Positions 41,783 to 50,975 of a stretch of 64,000 nt of DNA are shown one piece after another. The DNA comes from Ewingella americana (GTDB lineage Bacteria > Pseudomonadota > Gammaproteobacteria > Enterobacterales > Enterobacteriaceae): the NCBI RefSeq assembly GCF_006438725.1, contig NZ_RCZD01000007.1, positions 1-64,000 of the forward strand, read 5' to 3'. The notes under the pieces were generated by a model. That model saw only the letters and a program-made list of their open reading frames with translations, searched no databases and was not told the origin of the DNA. The position numbers and the translations under genes were made by a program. Position 1 is the stretch's first letter; every line of letters begins with the position of its first letter.

Positions 41783-42703
41783 TCAAGCCTGATCATAACG
41801 AAAGCGTAATTTATCCTGCTCGCTGGCTGCACGAGCGAGGATCCACTGACGAAAGGCGGCTATTTTACCCAGTTCTGCCTGACTGTCATGACAAACCAGA
41901 TAAAAAGCATTTTTACTGATTAATACTTCGTTGAACGGGCAGACTAACCGCCCCGCTTCAATTTCAGTTTGCGCCATCACATTATTGGCCAACGCAACAC
42001 CCTGACCATGAACGGCAGCCTGAACCACCATCGCACTGTGGCTAAAAATCGGCCCTTGTTGCACGTTGATATGTTGCAAACCCAATTGCTTGGTGTAAGC
42101 CAGCCAGTCGCGGCGGGACGCATCATGCAATAACGTATGGTTAGCTAAATCATCGGGAATTTTTAGCGGCTTATCACCCATCAGCAACGAGGGGGAACAA
42201 ACCGGTAATAGATATTCGGCATATAAACGCTCCGCGCGCAGACCGGGCCAGTTGCCACGGCCATGGAAAATCGCGACATCAACGTCATCTGCCAGCTTAT
42301 CTTCTTCGCGGTCTACCGCCTGAATTCGCACATCGATCCCCGGATAAGCTGAGTTAAAGCCAGAGAGTCTCGGTACCAGCCACTGAATAGCAAAGCTTGG
42401 GGGTAAACTGACGGTCAGCGCGCCTTTCGCACTTCGCGCCTGAAGCTTACGCGTTGCTTCATTTAGCGAAGAAAATATCTCTTTGATATCCAGATAATAA
42501 CTCTGACCCTCTTCAGTCAGTAACAAAGATCGGTTACGCCGACGGAATAACTTCAGCCCTAAAAAGTCCTCAAGTGACTTAATCTGGTGGCTTACTGCGG
42601 CTTGCGTGACAAAAAGTTCCTCTGCCGCTTTAGTAAAACTAAGGTGGCGCGCTGCGGCGTCGAAAACGCGCAGGGAATTAAGAGGCGGTAAACGTTTTGA
42701 CAT
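41783..42703 (-). CDS. gcvA: Glycine cleavage system transcriptional regulator GcvA
   Basis: GcvA is a LysR-type regulator of the glycine cleavage operon and activates the small RNA gene gcvB. The 306-residue protein has the winged helix-turn-helix at residues about 8-65 (AEELFVTQAAVSHQIKSLED) and a periplasmic-binding-like effector domain. ATG at 42703 gives MSKRLPPLNSLRVFDAAARH, the known N-terminus. It is divergent from gcvB, with 127 bases of shared control region, and autoregulation is known in E. coli. Confidence 0.96.
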   Translation of the reverse strand: MSKRLPPLNSLRVFDAAARHLSFTKAAEELFVTQAAVSHQIKSLEDFLGLKLFRRRNRSLLLTEEGQSYYLDIKEIFSSLNEATRKLQARSAKGALTVSLPPSFAIQWLVPRLSGFNSAYPGIDVRIQAVDREEDKLADDVDVAIFHGRGNWPGLRAERLYAEYLLPVCSPSLLMGDKPLKIPDDLANHTLLHDASRRDWLAYTKQLGLQHINVQQGPIFSHSAMVVQAAVHGQGVALANNVMAQTEIEAGRLVCPFNEVLISKNAFYLVCHDSQAELGKIAAFRQWILARAASEQDKLRFRYDQA

Positions 42704-42795
42704 GGAATGGATACTTCTCATTCGCCGGCGAGCAAAGTGCTTAGCCGTGGGTTTTACTATTAGTTTTTTTAATCCGAGACATTATAAATTGTCCG

Positions 42796-42824
42796 TTGAG
42801 GATGTACAGGCAAAAACCTATAGT
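42796..42824 (+). promoter_or_regulatory. gcvB promoter
   Basis: TTGAGG at 42796-42801 and TATAGT at 42819-42824 are 17 bases apart and precede the gcvB start at 42831 by seven bases. The region 42704-42795 before it is AT-rich and would hold the GcvA sites; no protein gene fits there. Confidence 0.7.
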
Positions 42825-42830
42825 GGCGCC

Positions 42831-43027
42831 ACTTCCTGGGCCGGAACGAAAAGTAGTTTGGTATGAGGATGCTGAAATGCTTTTGGCTTGTGGTTGTGAT
42901 GTTGTGTTTGCAAATTGTCTGGCAATCTGGACACGTAGCTTGAATGCTGCAAATTTTTCACTTCCTGTACATTACCCTGTCTGTCCAAAGTGATTTTTTA
43001 GCACCGCAATTTGCGGTGCTTTTTTTT
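42831..43027 (+). ncRNA. gcvB: GcvB small RNA
   Basis: GcvB is an Hfq-dependent small RNA that represses many amino acid and peptide transporter mRNAs. The 197-base transcript starts ACTTCCTG-GCCGGAACGAAAAG as in E. coli, carries a G/U-rich R1 seed (TGGTTGTGATGTTGTGTTTG near 42891-42910), the conserved CACTTCCTGTACATTACCC block and ends in the hairpin GCACCGCAATTTGCGGTGC with a T8 run. R1 is a few bases shorter than in E. coli. It is divergent from gcvA. Confidence 0.96.
43000..43027 (+). terminator. gcvB intrinsic terminator
   Basis: AGCACCGCAATTTGCGGTGCT is followed by TTTTTTT. It ends GcvB. Confidence 0.9.
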
Positions 43028-43085
43028 GCCTGTCACATTTTTGCCTGAGATCGCGAAGACAAACAACTCACCAGCGGCCAAATTG

Positions 43086-43120
43086 TGACAAAACCGGCCC
43101 ATCGCGAGAGGGCCGGTTTT
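43086..43120 (-). terminator. intrinsic terminator after ygdI
   Basis: AAAACCGGCCC and GGGCCGGTTTT form an 11-bp stem with a 9-base loop; on the minus strand TTTTGTCAC follows. It lies about 50 bases past the ygdI stop. Confidence 0.8.
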
Positions 43121-43171
43121 GTGGCAACAAGTAAAGAGCGCTTTCCGCCTGGGAAAGTCACCGCTTAAGGA

Positions 43172-43393
43172 TTAGTTACCTTTAGCCATCTCTTTCACTT
43201 CAGACTTATTGATCTGCTGTTTGTTGCCATACGCATCGGTATAACTGATCATACCGGTATCACTGTCTGTACTTGGCTTCCCTTCGGCAACGATCGTGCG
43301 ACCATCATTGGTATGCATTACGTAGTTGCTTGAACACGCAGCGAGAGTACAGGTCAGTAGTACAACTGAAACTACGGCGGCGATCTTCTTCAT
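43172..43393 (-). CDS. ygdI: YgdI/YgdR family lipoprotein
   Basis: The 73-residue precursor has a lipoprotein signal with lipobox TLAAC (Cys20) and the DUF903 domain of about 50 residues, SSNYVMHTNDGRTIVAEGKP followed by MISYTDAYGNKQQINKSEV. These are small SH3-like outer-membrane lipoproteins of unknown role. The position between gcvB and csdA favours ygdI over its paralogue ygdR. Confidence 0.92.
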   Translation of the reverse strand: MKKIAAVVSVVLLTCTLAACSSNYVMHTNDGRTIVAEGKPSTDSDTGMISYTDAYGNKQQINKSEVKEMAKGN

Positions 43394-43585
43394 TATAGAC
43401 TCCTTGTAGATTAATATGCTTTTAATGGCAGTGAATACATCTGCCTAATTCTTCTGCCCTTCGTAATTCAGCATAACAAGCTTCTGATATATTTCCATGG
43501 TAACCATTCCTAAAATGAATATATCTGGGCTGCAGATAGGGAAAAACTTCATGCCAGGCGGCTTACTCACGAGAATTGAACGCGT

Positions 43586-44791
43586 ATGACTGACTTTGAT
43601 TTTGCCAAATTTCGTTTGCAATTTCCGGCACTTACTCACGGGCAATGTTACCTGGACAGCGCGGCAACGGCCCTTAAGCCGAAAAAAGTGATTGATGCAA
43701 CCCTGGAGTTTTATTCGCAGGAAGGTGCCACCGTTCATCGCAGCCAGCATCGCGCAGCGCAATCTTTGACCCAAAAATACGAACAGGCGCGTTTGCGTGC
43801 AGCCAGATGGATCAACGCCCCGATAGCGGAGAATATTATCTGGACCCGTGGCACCACCGAGTCGATTAATCTTGTCGCGCAAAATTACCTGGCACCACGC
43901 CTGCAACCGGGCGATGAAATCATCGTCAGCCAGGCTGAGCATCATGCCAACCTGATCCCCTGGCTGATGTTGGCGCAACGCTGTCAGGCGAAAGTCATCA
44001 CCCTGCCACTCGACGAAAAATTCTTACCAGACCTCAGCCGGTTACCCGCGTTACTGAATAAGAGCACGCGAATGCTGGCACTCGGGCAGATGTCCAACGT
44101 GACCGGTGGTATGCCAGACTTATCGCGTGCTATTGCGCTGGCACATGCCAACGGCACGCCCGTATTGGTGGATGGCGCACAGGGCGTGGTCCACTGCCCG
44201 GCTGATGTTCAGGCACTGGATATCGATTTTTACGCCTTTTCCGCCCATAAACTTTATGGCCCGACCGGTATCGGCGTGCTGTATGGCAAAACGACATTGC
44301 TTGACGCTATGCCAGCCTGGCACGGCGGCGGGAAAATGCTGACACACGCCTCAATGCACGGTTTCACCCCGCAGACAGTGCCGCATCGTTTTGAAGCGGG
44401 GACGCCGAATATCGCCGGGGTACTTGGGTTTGATGCCGCTCTTGGCTGGCTGGAAAGTATTGATACGGCGGCAGGCGAAAGATACGCTCAGCATCTGGCG
44501 ACGCTGGCTGAACAGCAACTGGCACAACTGCCAGGTTTTCGCAGTTTCCGCTGGCAGAGCGCCTCAATACTGGCGTTTGATATCGCAGGCGTGCACCACA
44601 ATGATATCGTGACGTTACTCGCCGAGCAGGGCATCGCCTTACGTGCCGGTCAGCATTGCGCACAACCCCTGATGGAAGCCATGGGGGTCAGCGGTACACT
44701 TCGTGCTTCCTTCGCCCCCTATAACACGACAGATGATGTCGATCGTCTGGTAAAAGCAGTGAAGTATGCACTGGAACTGCTGGCCGATTAA
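43586..44791 (+). CDS. csdA: Cysteine desulfurase CsdA
   Basis: CsdA takes sulfur from cysteine or cysteine sulfinate and passes it to CsdE. The 401-residue PLP enzyme (same as E. coli) has the PLP lysine in FSAHKLYGPTGIGVLYG near residue 222 and the catalytic Cys in ALRAGQHCAQPLME near residue 358. csdE follows after 25 bases, and tcdA lies convergent beyond it, keeping the Csd pathway together. Confidence 0.96.
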   Translation: MTDFDFAKFRLQFPALTHGQCYLDSAATALKPKKVIDATLEFYSQEGATVHRSQHRAAQSLTQKYEQARLRAARWINAPIAENIIWTRGTTESINLVAQNYLAPRLQPGDEIIVSQAEHHANLIPWLMLAQRCQAKVITLPLDEKFLPDLSRLPALLNKSTRMLALGQMSNVTGGMPDLSRAIALAHANGTPVLVDGAQGVVHCPADVQALDIDFYAFSAHKLYGPTGIGVLYGKTTLLDAMPAWHGGGKMLTHASMHGFTPQTVPHRFEAGTPNIAGVLGFDAALGWLESIDTAAGERYAQHLATLAEQQLAQLPGFRSFRWQSASILAFDIAGVHHNDIVTLLAEQGIALRAGQHCAQPLMEAMGVSGTLRASFAPYNTTDDVDRLVKAVKYALELLAD

Positions 44792-44816
44792 CGTCCTTTA
44801 AAAACAGAGAAATTGT

Positions 44817-45251
44817 ATGTTAGCGCCCCACCCTTTTGGACATGACATTACCGAACAGTCGCTGGTTGAACGCTTTTCCGGCTTACGCCAATGGGAAGAC
44901 CGCTACCGTCAGTTGATCCTGCTGGCAAAGAACGTACCCGCGCTGGATGACAGTTTAAAAACACCGCAAACCGAGCTGTCAGGCTGCGAGAATCGGGTGT
45001 GGCTCGGGGCCGAACGGTTAGATAATGGCGCCATGCATTTCTATGGCGACAGCGAAGGCCGTATTGTAAAAGGTCTGCTGGCGGTAGTGCTGACGAAAGT
45101 GGAAGGCAAAACGCCGCAGGCGATACTCGAAGAGGACCCTCTGGCGCTGTTTGATACGTTGGGCCTGCGTGAACAGCTGAGTACCAGCCGTGCCAGCGGA
45201 TTGACAGCCCTGGCAGAAGGCGTGCTGCAACTGGCACGCCGTGCACTATAG
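44817..45251 (+). CDS. csdE: Sulfur acceptor protein CsdE
   Basis: CsdE accepts persulfide sulfur from CsdA, and the pair works with TcdA. The 144-residue SufE-family protein has the acceptor Cys57 in TELSGCENRVWLG and ends LARRAL. It is cotranscribed with csdA and ends 13 bases from the convergent tcdA stop. Confidence 0.95.
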   Translation: MLAPHPFGHDITEQSLVERFSGLRQWEDRYRQLILLAKNVPALDDSLKTPQTELSGCENRVWLGAERLDNGAMHFYGDSEGRIVKGLLAVVLTKVEGKTPQAILEEDPLALFDTLGLREQLSTSRASGLTALAEGVLQLARRAL

Positions 45252-45264
45252 TACAGTGTGAATG

Positions 45265-46080
45265 TCAGGCAGCGGCTTGCTGGCGCTGTGCCTTGGCCAT
45301 CATCTTTTTCAACACGTGCGATACCGCGACAAAACCGAAAGTGGCAGTCACCATGGTCGCCGCACCAAACCCCGTTGCGCAGTCCATGCGTTTTGGCCCT
45401 TCAGCCGTGGCACGTGACGCACACACTGAGCCGTCGGCCTGCGGATACATCAGCGGTTCGCTGGAAAAAACGCAATCAATCCCCAACTTCCCTTTGCTGT
45501 TCCTCACCACGCCGAAATCATTTTTCAGGCGCTCACGTAATTTTGCCGCCAGCGGATCCTGAATGGTCTTCGCCAAATCCACCACCGCTATTTGTGTCGG
45601 GTCGATCTGCCCACCGGCACCGCCCGTAGTGACAACCGGGATCTTGTAGCGACGGCAATACGCCAGCAACGCCGCTTTTGGCCGCACGCTGTCGATGGCA
45701 TCAATCACATAGCTAAAATTGTGATTAAGCATTTCGGCCACGTTATCCGGGGTAATAAAATCGTCGATACAAGTGACTTTGCACTCCGGGTTAATCGCCA
45801 GAATGCGCTGCGCCATGACCTCTGTTTTTGCCTGCCCGACGTTTTCACGCAGCGCATGGATTTGACGGTTGGTGTTCGTTACGCAGACATCATCCATATC
45901 TATCAGCGTGATAGCGCCAATACCGGTGCGCGCCAGTGCCTCGGCTGCCCACGATCCCACGCCACCGATGCCGATAACACAGACATGTGCCTGCGAGAAC
46001 AGCGTCAGCGCCTGCTGACCATAAAGGCGCGCGGTGCCGCCAAAACGCTGTTGATAGGCATCGGAGTAAACTGCTGTCAT
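45265..46080 (-). CDS. tcdA: tRNA threonylcarbamoyladenosine dehydratase TcdA
   Basis: TcdA (CsdL) cyclises the tRNA modification t6A to ct6A with ATP. The 271-residue E1-like protein has the nucleotide motif GIGGVGSWAAEALART near residue 37, a DMDDVCVTNTNRQ block and VVTTGGAGGQIDPTQI. A hydrophobic C-terminal segment (FGFVAVSHVLKKMM) is normal for this family. The CsdA-CsdE genes are its functional partners. Confidence 0.96.
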   Translation of the reverse strand: MTAVYSDAYQQRFGGTARLYGQQALTLFSQAHVCVIGIGGVGSWAAEALARTGIGAITLIDMDDVCVTNTNRQIHALRENVGQAKTEVMAQRILAINPECKVTCIDDFITPDNVAEMLNHNFSYVIDAIDSVRPKAALLAYCRRYKIPVVTTGGAGGQIDPTQIAVVDLAKTIQDPLAAKLRERLKNDFGVVRNSKGKLGIDCVFSSEPLMYPQADGSVCASRATAEGPKRMDCATGFGAATMVTATFGFVAVSHVLKKMMAKAQRQQAAA

Positions 46081-46133
46081 GACGGATTAACCTCTGTACT
46101 TGCTATGAAATTCAACGTGATACTGACTTTTTG

Positions 46134-46160
46134 CAAAAACAAAGCAGCCCACAGGCTGCC
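46134..46160 (-). terminator. intrinsic hairpin in the mltA-tcdA gap
   Basis: On the minus strand GCAGCC-TGTG-GGCTGC is followed by TTTGTTTTTG. It lies 30 bases past the mltA stop, so it is the mltA terminator and separates it from tcdA. Confidence 0.8.
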
Positions 46161-46188
46161 TTGAGTAAAGCATTTTACCGCAACCGGG

Positions 46189-47379
46189 CTATTTCAACAG
46201 GAAAGATCCGTTGTTGCTGGTTACTGGTGCGGGCGCCAGCGCAGAGGGTGTCGCGCCAGAAGACGTACCGGCCGCTGCATTGTAAGCAGTGAACAGCGGT
46301 TTACCATTTTGCGCTGATTTTAACACCCAAACGCGTCCATAGTGATTGTAATAACCGGCCGCATGCCCGGCGTCAGGGCCAATCCCCTGATACATATCAA
46401 AATGTTGGCCTTTAATCGCACCACCAACATCCAGCGCAACCATCAGACGCATATGGTATTTTCCGGTGAACTTACCTTTATTATCCAGTTCCGGCACTTC
46501 CGCCAGCAGCGTGGTTCCCGCCGGAATAAGTGAACGGTCAGACGCCACTGAGGCTTTAGCAATCAGCGGTACGCCACTCGCGCCACGAACTGGCGCAAAA
46601 GGCACAGGTTTGAAGAAAACAAATGAAGGATTTTGTTCCAGCAACTCCTGTACTTCGGCGGCGCTGTGCGTATCAGCCCACTGGCGAATCGCCTGCATGG
46701 ACATATTTTCACGCGCCACTTCACCCCGGTCGATCAGCACTTTACCAATACTGCGATAAGCGTGACCGTTTTTACCGGCATAGCCGAAGAACATCAGCGG
46801 ACGGCCGTCGCCATAATCCACATAACCGCTGCCCTGCACTTCCATCATGAAGTTATCCATCAGGGAGTTGGTCCAGGCCACCACATAGTTGTCGCTCAGC
46901 GCACCGGAATAGATAGAAGCACGATCCGGCAAACGCCCGCGTTTTGGCGGCATACGGTATAACGGATACTGGAATTCGCCCTGACGGGTATAACGTGCCT
47001 GTAATACCGGCGTGTAGTAACCGGTAAATTGCACGTTGCCGAAGTTGTCGGCACCTTCCATCTGGTATGCACTGATGCCGTACTGGCTCAGAGTGCGGGT
47101 GTCAGCGCCGGAGCGTATCCACTGCTCCACCGCCTGAAAAGTGGTGTTGTTTTTGCCATACAGGGACGACGACGCATATTGCACCTCCATCACCTGATTG
47201 GCGTAATCTTTCGCATTCACCGGTTTGCCGGTGGCGTTCGGCTCATTGACGTACTCAAGCGCATTGTCCAGTCGACCATCTTTATACTGCTGACCGCGAT
47301 CGGTAGGTCTTGACGAACAACCCGCCAATACTGCGATGACCAGACCACTCAGCAGATACTTACTCCAACGTCCTTTCAT
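46189..47379 (-). CDS. mltA: Membrane-bound lytic murein transglycosylase A
   Basis: MltA cleaves peptidoglycan glycan strands to 1,6-anhydro-muropeptides from the inner face of the outer membrane. The 396-residue lipoprotein has lipobox VLAGC (Cys21), the MltA catalytic domain with DNFGNVQFTGYYTPVLQARY and a C-terminal double-psi 3D domain with DVGGAIKGQHFDMYQG. It is about 30 residues longer than in E. coli, with a Ser/Ala/Pro/Thr-rich tail. The start at 47379 is set by the lipoprotein signal; the upstream frame runs through a G8 tract. Confidence 0.94.
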   Translation of the reverse strand: MKGRWSKYLLSGLVIAVLAGCSSRPTDRGQQYKDGRLDNALEYVNEPNATGKPVNAKDYANQVMEVQYASSSLYGKNNTTFQAVEQWIRSGADTRTLSQYGISAYQMEGADNFGNVQFTGYYTPVLQARYTRQGEFQYPLYRMPPKRGRLPDRASIYSGALSDNYVVAWTNSLMDNFMMEVQGSGYVDYGDGRPLMFFGYAGKNGHAYRSIGKVLIDRGEVARENMSMQAIRQWADTHSAAEVQELLEQNPSFVFFKPVPFAPVRGASGVPLIAKASVASDRSLIPAGTTLLAEVPELDNKGKFTGKYHMRLMVALDVGGAIKGQHFDMYQGIGPDAGHAAGYYNHYGRVWVLKSAQNGKPLFTAYNAAAGTSSGATPSALAPAPVTSNNGSFLLK

Positions 47380-47402
47380 TATTGCCGCGCTCTCTTGCTT
47401 TC

Positions 47403-47410
47403 GGGGGGGG
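47403..47410. repeat. G8 homopolymer tract before mltA
   Basis: Eight consecutive G (C on the coding strand) lie 24-31 bases upstream of the mltA start, between the promoter region and the ribosome-binding site. Such tracts are prone to slippage. No function is shown. Confidence 0.8.
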
Positions 47411-47559
47411 ACTACCGCCAAAACGATAACAAACGGGCTATCAGAAAGGAATTGGCATCAAAGAAAATAATGGATTCCGTCAAAGCCGTCGAAAAAAACA
47501 GCATACTGTATGAAAAGCAAGTAACCGGGTGGTTTATCACATTAATTTCGAAAAAAGGG

Positions 47560-47587
47560 TTGCACGAATTCTCACGCAGCGTATAGT
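47560..47587 (+). promoter_or_regulatory. promoter of the metZWV tRNA operon
   Basis: TTGCAC at 47560 and TATAGT at 47582 are 16 bases apart, followed by a TTCGCCC discriminator. The first tRNA starts 14 bases downstream. The form is that of a strong, stringently controlled stable-RNA promoter. Confidence 0.7.
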
Positions 47588-47601
47588 TCGCCCTCATCGG
47601 A

Positions 47602-47678
<77 letters not shown>

Positions 47679-47748
47679 ACTCGATGCTGATATAAAAGCG
47701 CGATTGGAATGAAAGACTTACCGATGAAAGCAGTACTGTAGTGACGGA

Positions 47749-47825
<77 letters not shown>

Positions 47826-47874
47826 ATACAGTATGGATGGGTAGTAAAGCATTAGAATACATTGTAGTGACGGA

Positions 47875-47951
<77 letters not shown>

Positions 47952-47979
47952 ACTACACATAAGCAGTAAAAGAACATCA

Positions 47980-48004
47980 GACACCTTAACGGGTGTTTTT
48001 TTGT
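47980..48004 (+). terminator. terminator of the tRNA operon
   Basis: ACACC-TTAAC-GGTGT followed by TTTTTTTG, about 30 bases past the last tRNA. Confidence 0.8.
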
Positions 48005-48070
48005 TTCTGGCATCTGATCAATTTGATACATCGGCCACCTGTGCCTCACGGAGGCGGATCTTCATGCACG

Positions 48071-49321
48071 TCATCCCTTTGCTGACATCCCGCCTTCGGC
48101 GAAATATGCCTTAATCCCTGCCAGTATCGACTCTGCCACTTTCTGTTGAAAGTGACTGGTTTTCAATTTGCGTTCCTCTTCCACATTACTGATAAACGCC
48201 GTTTCCACCAGAATTGATGGAATGTCTGGCGCTTTCAATACTGCAAACCCCGCCTGATCAACGTTGTTCTTATGCAGATGATTTATCTTGCCCATGCGCG
48301 ACAGCACTTCTTTGCCAAATTTCAGGCTGTCATTGATGGTGGCGGTCTGTACCAAATCAAACAAGGTGTGGTCGAGATAGCGGTCACCACTTTTAGCGAC
48401 GCCGCCAATTTGATCGGACTCATTTTGAGTTTGTGCCAGAAAACGCGCCGCCGTGCTGGTCGCCCCTTTGGTCGACAATGCAAACACGGACGATCCCCGC
48501 GCAGCGCGGCTGGTAAAGGCATCGGCATGAATTGAAATGAACAGGTCTGCATGCAGTTTACGCGCTTTCGCCACCCGCACTTTCAATGGAATAAATACGT
48601 CCTCGTTGCGGGTCATATACACTTTCATATTTGGCTGACGCTGAATAAGCTTCTGCAACTTACGGGCAATTTGCAGCACGATATCTTTTTCGCGGGTTTT
48701 ATATTTTCCTATAGCTCCCGGGTCTTCACCTCCATGTCCAGGATCGAGCATGATCACCAGCGGCCTTTCGCGTCCAGCCTTGCCATCTTTTGCCGTCTCC
48801 GGCGGCAACGTGCGCGCAACATCGCCCTTATTGTAATCTTCCAGCAATGCCAGTAACGGATCATCATCCGTACTCACCGCCCCTTCCACCGGATAGAGAT
48901 CGACCACCAGCCGGTTGTGGATCCCAGCGACCGGTTTGAGGGTGAATACATGCGGATTAATCGGCTGTTTGAGCTCCATCACCAGACGAACGGTTTTCTG
49001 GTCAAACTGCCCAACCCGCGCCTGTTTAATGAAAGGATCGCTCTGCTGGATCTGCTGACCCAACCCTTTGAGCACACTATTAAGGTGGACGCCCTCGATG
49101 TCGATCACCACACGGTGTGGGTTCGTCAGCAGGAATTGTTTATATTTCAGAGGTGTGCTGGATTCCAACGTAAGGCGGGTATAGGTAGAAGCAGGCCAAA
49201 CACGAACAGCCACCACCTGAGCGCTGGCGGCAAAACCGACCCGGCTGACGCTTAACATCCAGGAAGCGGCTACGCTTTGTAACAGCCGTCTTCGGCCAAA
49301 ATTGTGATTTTCGTCAGTCAT
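48071..49321 (-). CDS. amiC: N-acetylmuramoyl-L-alanine amidase AmiC
   Basis: AmiC splits septal peptidoglycan during daughter cell separation and is activated by NlpD. The 416-residue precursor has a twin-arginine signal ([12 protein letters not shown] near residue 10), an AMIN domain (about 35-150) that targets the septum, and a C-terminal zinc amidase domain with [14 protein letters not shown] and VETAFISN. The place between the initiator tRNAs and argA is as in E. coli. Confidence 0.96.
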   Translation of the reverse strand: MTDENHNFGRRRLLQSVAASWMLSVSRVGFAASAQVVAVRVWPASTYTRLTLESSTPLKYKQFLLTNPHRVVIDIEGVHLNSVLKGLGQQIQQSDPFIKQARVGQFDQKTVRLVMELKQPINPHVFTLKPVAGIHNRLVVDLYPVEGAVSTDDDPLLALLEDYNKGDVARTLPPETAKDGKAGRERPLVIMLDPGHGGEDPGAIGKYKTREKDIVLQIARKLQKLIQRQPNMKVYMTRNEDVFIPLKVRVAKARKLHADLFISIHADAFTSRAARGSSVFALSTKGATSTAARFLAQTQNESDQIGGVAKSGDRYLDHTLFDLVQTATINDSLKFGKEVLSRMGKINHLHKNNVDQAGFAVLKAPDIPSILVETAFISNVEEERKLKTSHFQQKVAESILAGIKAYFAEGGMSAKG

Positions 49322-49361
49322 GCAGTCTCAAAAAATAAAGGCTCATACCAGAGCGTAAAAA

Positions 49362-49386
49362 TAAAAAAATAGCCCTTAGCGGGCTC
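49362..49386 (-). terminator. possible minus-strand terminator upstream of amiC
   Basis: On the minus strand GAGCCC-GCTAA-GGGCT is followed by ATTTTTTTATTTTT. The stem is short (5-6 bp). No minus-strand gene ends here; it could stop transcripts running antisense through argA, or be chance. Confidence 0.4.
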
Positions 49387-49518
49387 AAGCTGAAAATTCT
49401 AACCAATCAATTCCCGCCTGTCATTCTTAAACCAGCCAGTGATTTTTTAGGTTGTTGAAGGTTTGTGAAGGAGAAGAGAACAAAAACAGAGATTTCTTAC
49501 TTGCTACATCGGCATAAA

Positions 49519-49553
49519 AGAATAAAAATACAGAAATTACGAATAAAAATTCA
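49519..49553. promoter_or_regulatory. tandem ARG boxes (ArgR operator) before argA
   Basis: AGAATAAAAATACA (49519-49532) and CGAATAAAAATTCA (49540-49553) match the ARG box core TGAATWWWWATTCA in all but one to two positions and are 21 bases apart, the standard spacing of ArgR operators. They lie 15 bases before the argA start, so argA is probably repressed by ArgR with arginine. Confidence 0.85.
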
Positions 49554-49567
49554 AATGAGGTTTTGCC

Positions 49568-50893
49568 GTGAAGGAACGTAGTACTGAGCTGGTCCAGGGA
49601 TTTCGACACACTGTTCCCTATATCAATGCGCACCGTGGCAAAACTTTTGTGGTGATGCTCGGGGGTGAAGCCATTGAACACGAGAACTTCACGAATATCG
49701 TCAATGATATCGGCCTGCTGCACAGTCTGGGGATCCGTCTGGTGGTGGTTTATGGTGCCCGCCCGCAAATCGATGAAAACCTTGCGGAGCATAATTATGA
49801 GCCGATTTATCATAAAAACACCCGCGTTACGGATGCACGCACCCTTGAACTGGTGAAGCAGGCTGCCGGTTTATTACAGCTCGATATCACCGCCCGCCTG
49901 TCGATGAGTCTGAATAATACGCCACTTCAGGGCGCACATATCAACGTGGTCAGCGGCAACTTTATCATTGCGCAGCCGCTGGGTGTGGATGACGGTATTG
50001 ATTATTGCCACACGGGCCGGATCCGTCGTATTGATGAAGAAGCCATTCACCGTCAGCTCGACAGCAACGCTATCGTGCTGTTAGGCCCGGTCGCGGTTTC
50101 CGTCACCGGCGAGAGTTTCAATCTCACCTCCGAGGAGGTGGCCACGCAACTGGCGATTAAACTCAAAGCCGAAAAAATGATCGGTTTCTGTTCGTCTCAG
50201 GGAGTGATTGATGAAGAAGATAAAATCATCTCCGAACTGTTTCCGAACGATGCCCAGGCGAGAATCGACACGATGGAAGCCCGTGGTGACTATCAGTCCG
50301 GCACCGTACGTTTCCTGCGCGGCGCAGTAAAAGCCTGCCGCAGCGGCGTGCGTCGCAGCCACTTAATCAGTTATCAGGAAGATGGCGCACTGGTCCAGGA
50401 ACTGTTTTCCCGTGACGGCATCGGCACACAAATTGTGATGGAGAGCGCTGAACAAGTCCGTCGCGCCACCATCAATGATATCGGCGGCATACTCGAGCTT
50501 ATTCGCCCTCTAGAACAACAAGGTATTTTAGTTCGCCGCTCCCGCGAGCAGTTGGAAATGGAAATCGATAAATTCACGATTATTGAACGCGATAATCTGA
50601 CCATCGCCTGCGCCGCGCTTTATCCGTTCCCGGAAGAGCGCATTGGCGAAATGGCCTGCGTGGCGGTTCACCCTGATTATCGCAGTTCATCGCGTGGTGA
50701 AATGCTGCTTACACGTGTCGCCAGCCAAGCCAAACTGATGGGTTTAGATCGCCTGTTTGTGCTGACCACCCGGAGCATTCACTGGTTCCAGGAACGTGGT
50801 TTTAAACCTGCTGACGTTGACGTGCTGCCCATTCAGAAACAGGAAATGTATAACTATCAGCGCCGCTCCAAGATCCTGCTGATCGACCTCTGA
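49568..50893 (+). CDS. argA: N-acetylglutamate synthase ArgA
   Basis: ArgA acetylates glutamate with acetyl-CoA, the first step of arginine synthesis, and is inhibited by arginine. The 441-residue protein has an amino-acid-kinase domain ([16 protein letters not shown]) to about residue 290 and a C-terminal GNAT domain with [17 protein letters not shown]. The start is GTG at 49568, equivalent to the second residue region of E. coli ArgA, after TGAGG. ARG boxes precede it and a terminator follows. Confidence 0.96.
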   Translation: MKERSTELVQGFRHTVPYINAHRGKTFVVMLGGEAIEHENFTNIVNDIGLLHSLGIRLVVVYGARPQIDENLAEHNYEPIYHKNTRVTDARTLELVKQAAGLLQLDITARLSMSLNNTPLQGAHINVVSGNFIIAQPLGVDDGIDYCHTGRIRRIDEEAIHRQLDSNAIVLLGPVAVSVTGESFNLTSEEVATQLAIKLKAEKMIGFCSSQGVIDEEDKIISELFPNDAQARIDTMEARGDYQSGTVRFLRGAVKACRSGVRRSHLISYQEDGALVQELFSRDGIGTQIVMESAEQVRRATINDIGGILELIRPLEQQGILVRRSREQLEMEIDKFTIIERDNLTIACAALYPFPEERIGEMACVAVHPDYRSSSRGEMLLTRVASQAKLMGLDRLFVLTTRSIHWFQERGFKPADVDVLPIQKQEMYNYQRRSKILLIDL

Positions 50894-50914
50894 ACCGCGT
50901 TGCGTTAAACAATT

Positions 50915-50955
50915 ACGGGATGCCTTCATTTCAACTCAAGGCGTCCCGTTTTTAT
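50915..50955 (+). terminator. intrinsic terminator after argA
   Basis: ACGGGATGCCTT and AAGGCGTCCCGT pair in a 12-bp stem (one G-T) across an 11-base loop, followed by TTTTATT. It lies between convergent argA and recD. Confidence 0.88.
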
Positions 50956-50975
50956 TGTGCCAGCATGCCAGATAA

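Noticed and set aside
42796-42993. A 65-residue plus-strand open frame
   Set aside because: It runs through the gcvB small RNA, whose conservation is at the RNA level; no Shine-Dalgarno site precedes it.
43445-43978. A 177-residue minus-strand open frame over the start of csdA
   Set aside because: It overlaps the conserved csdA coding region and has no recognisable features.
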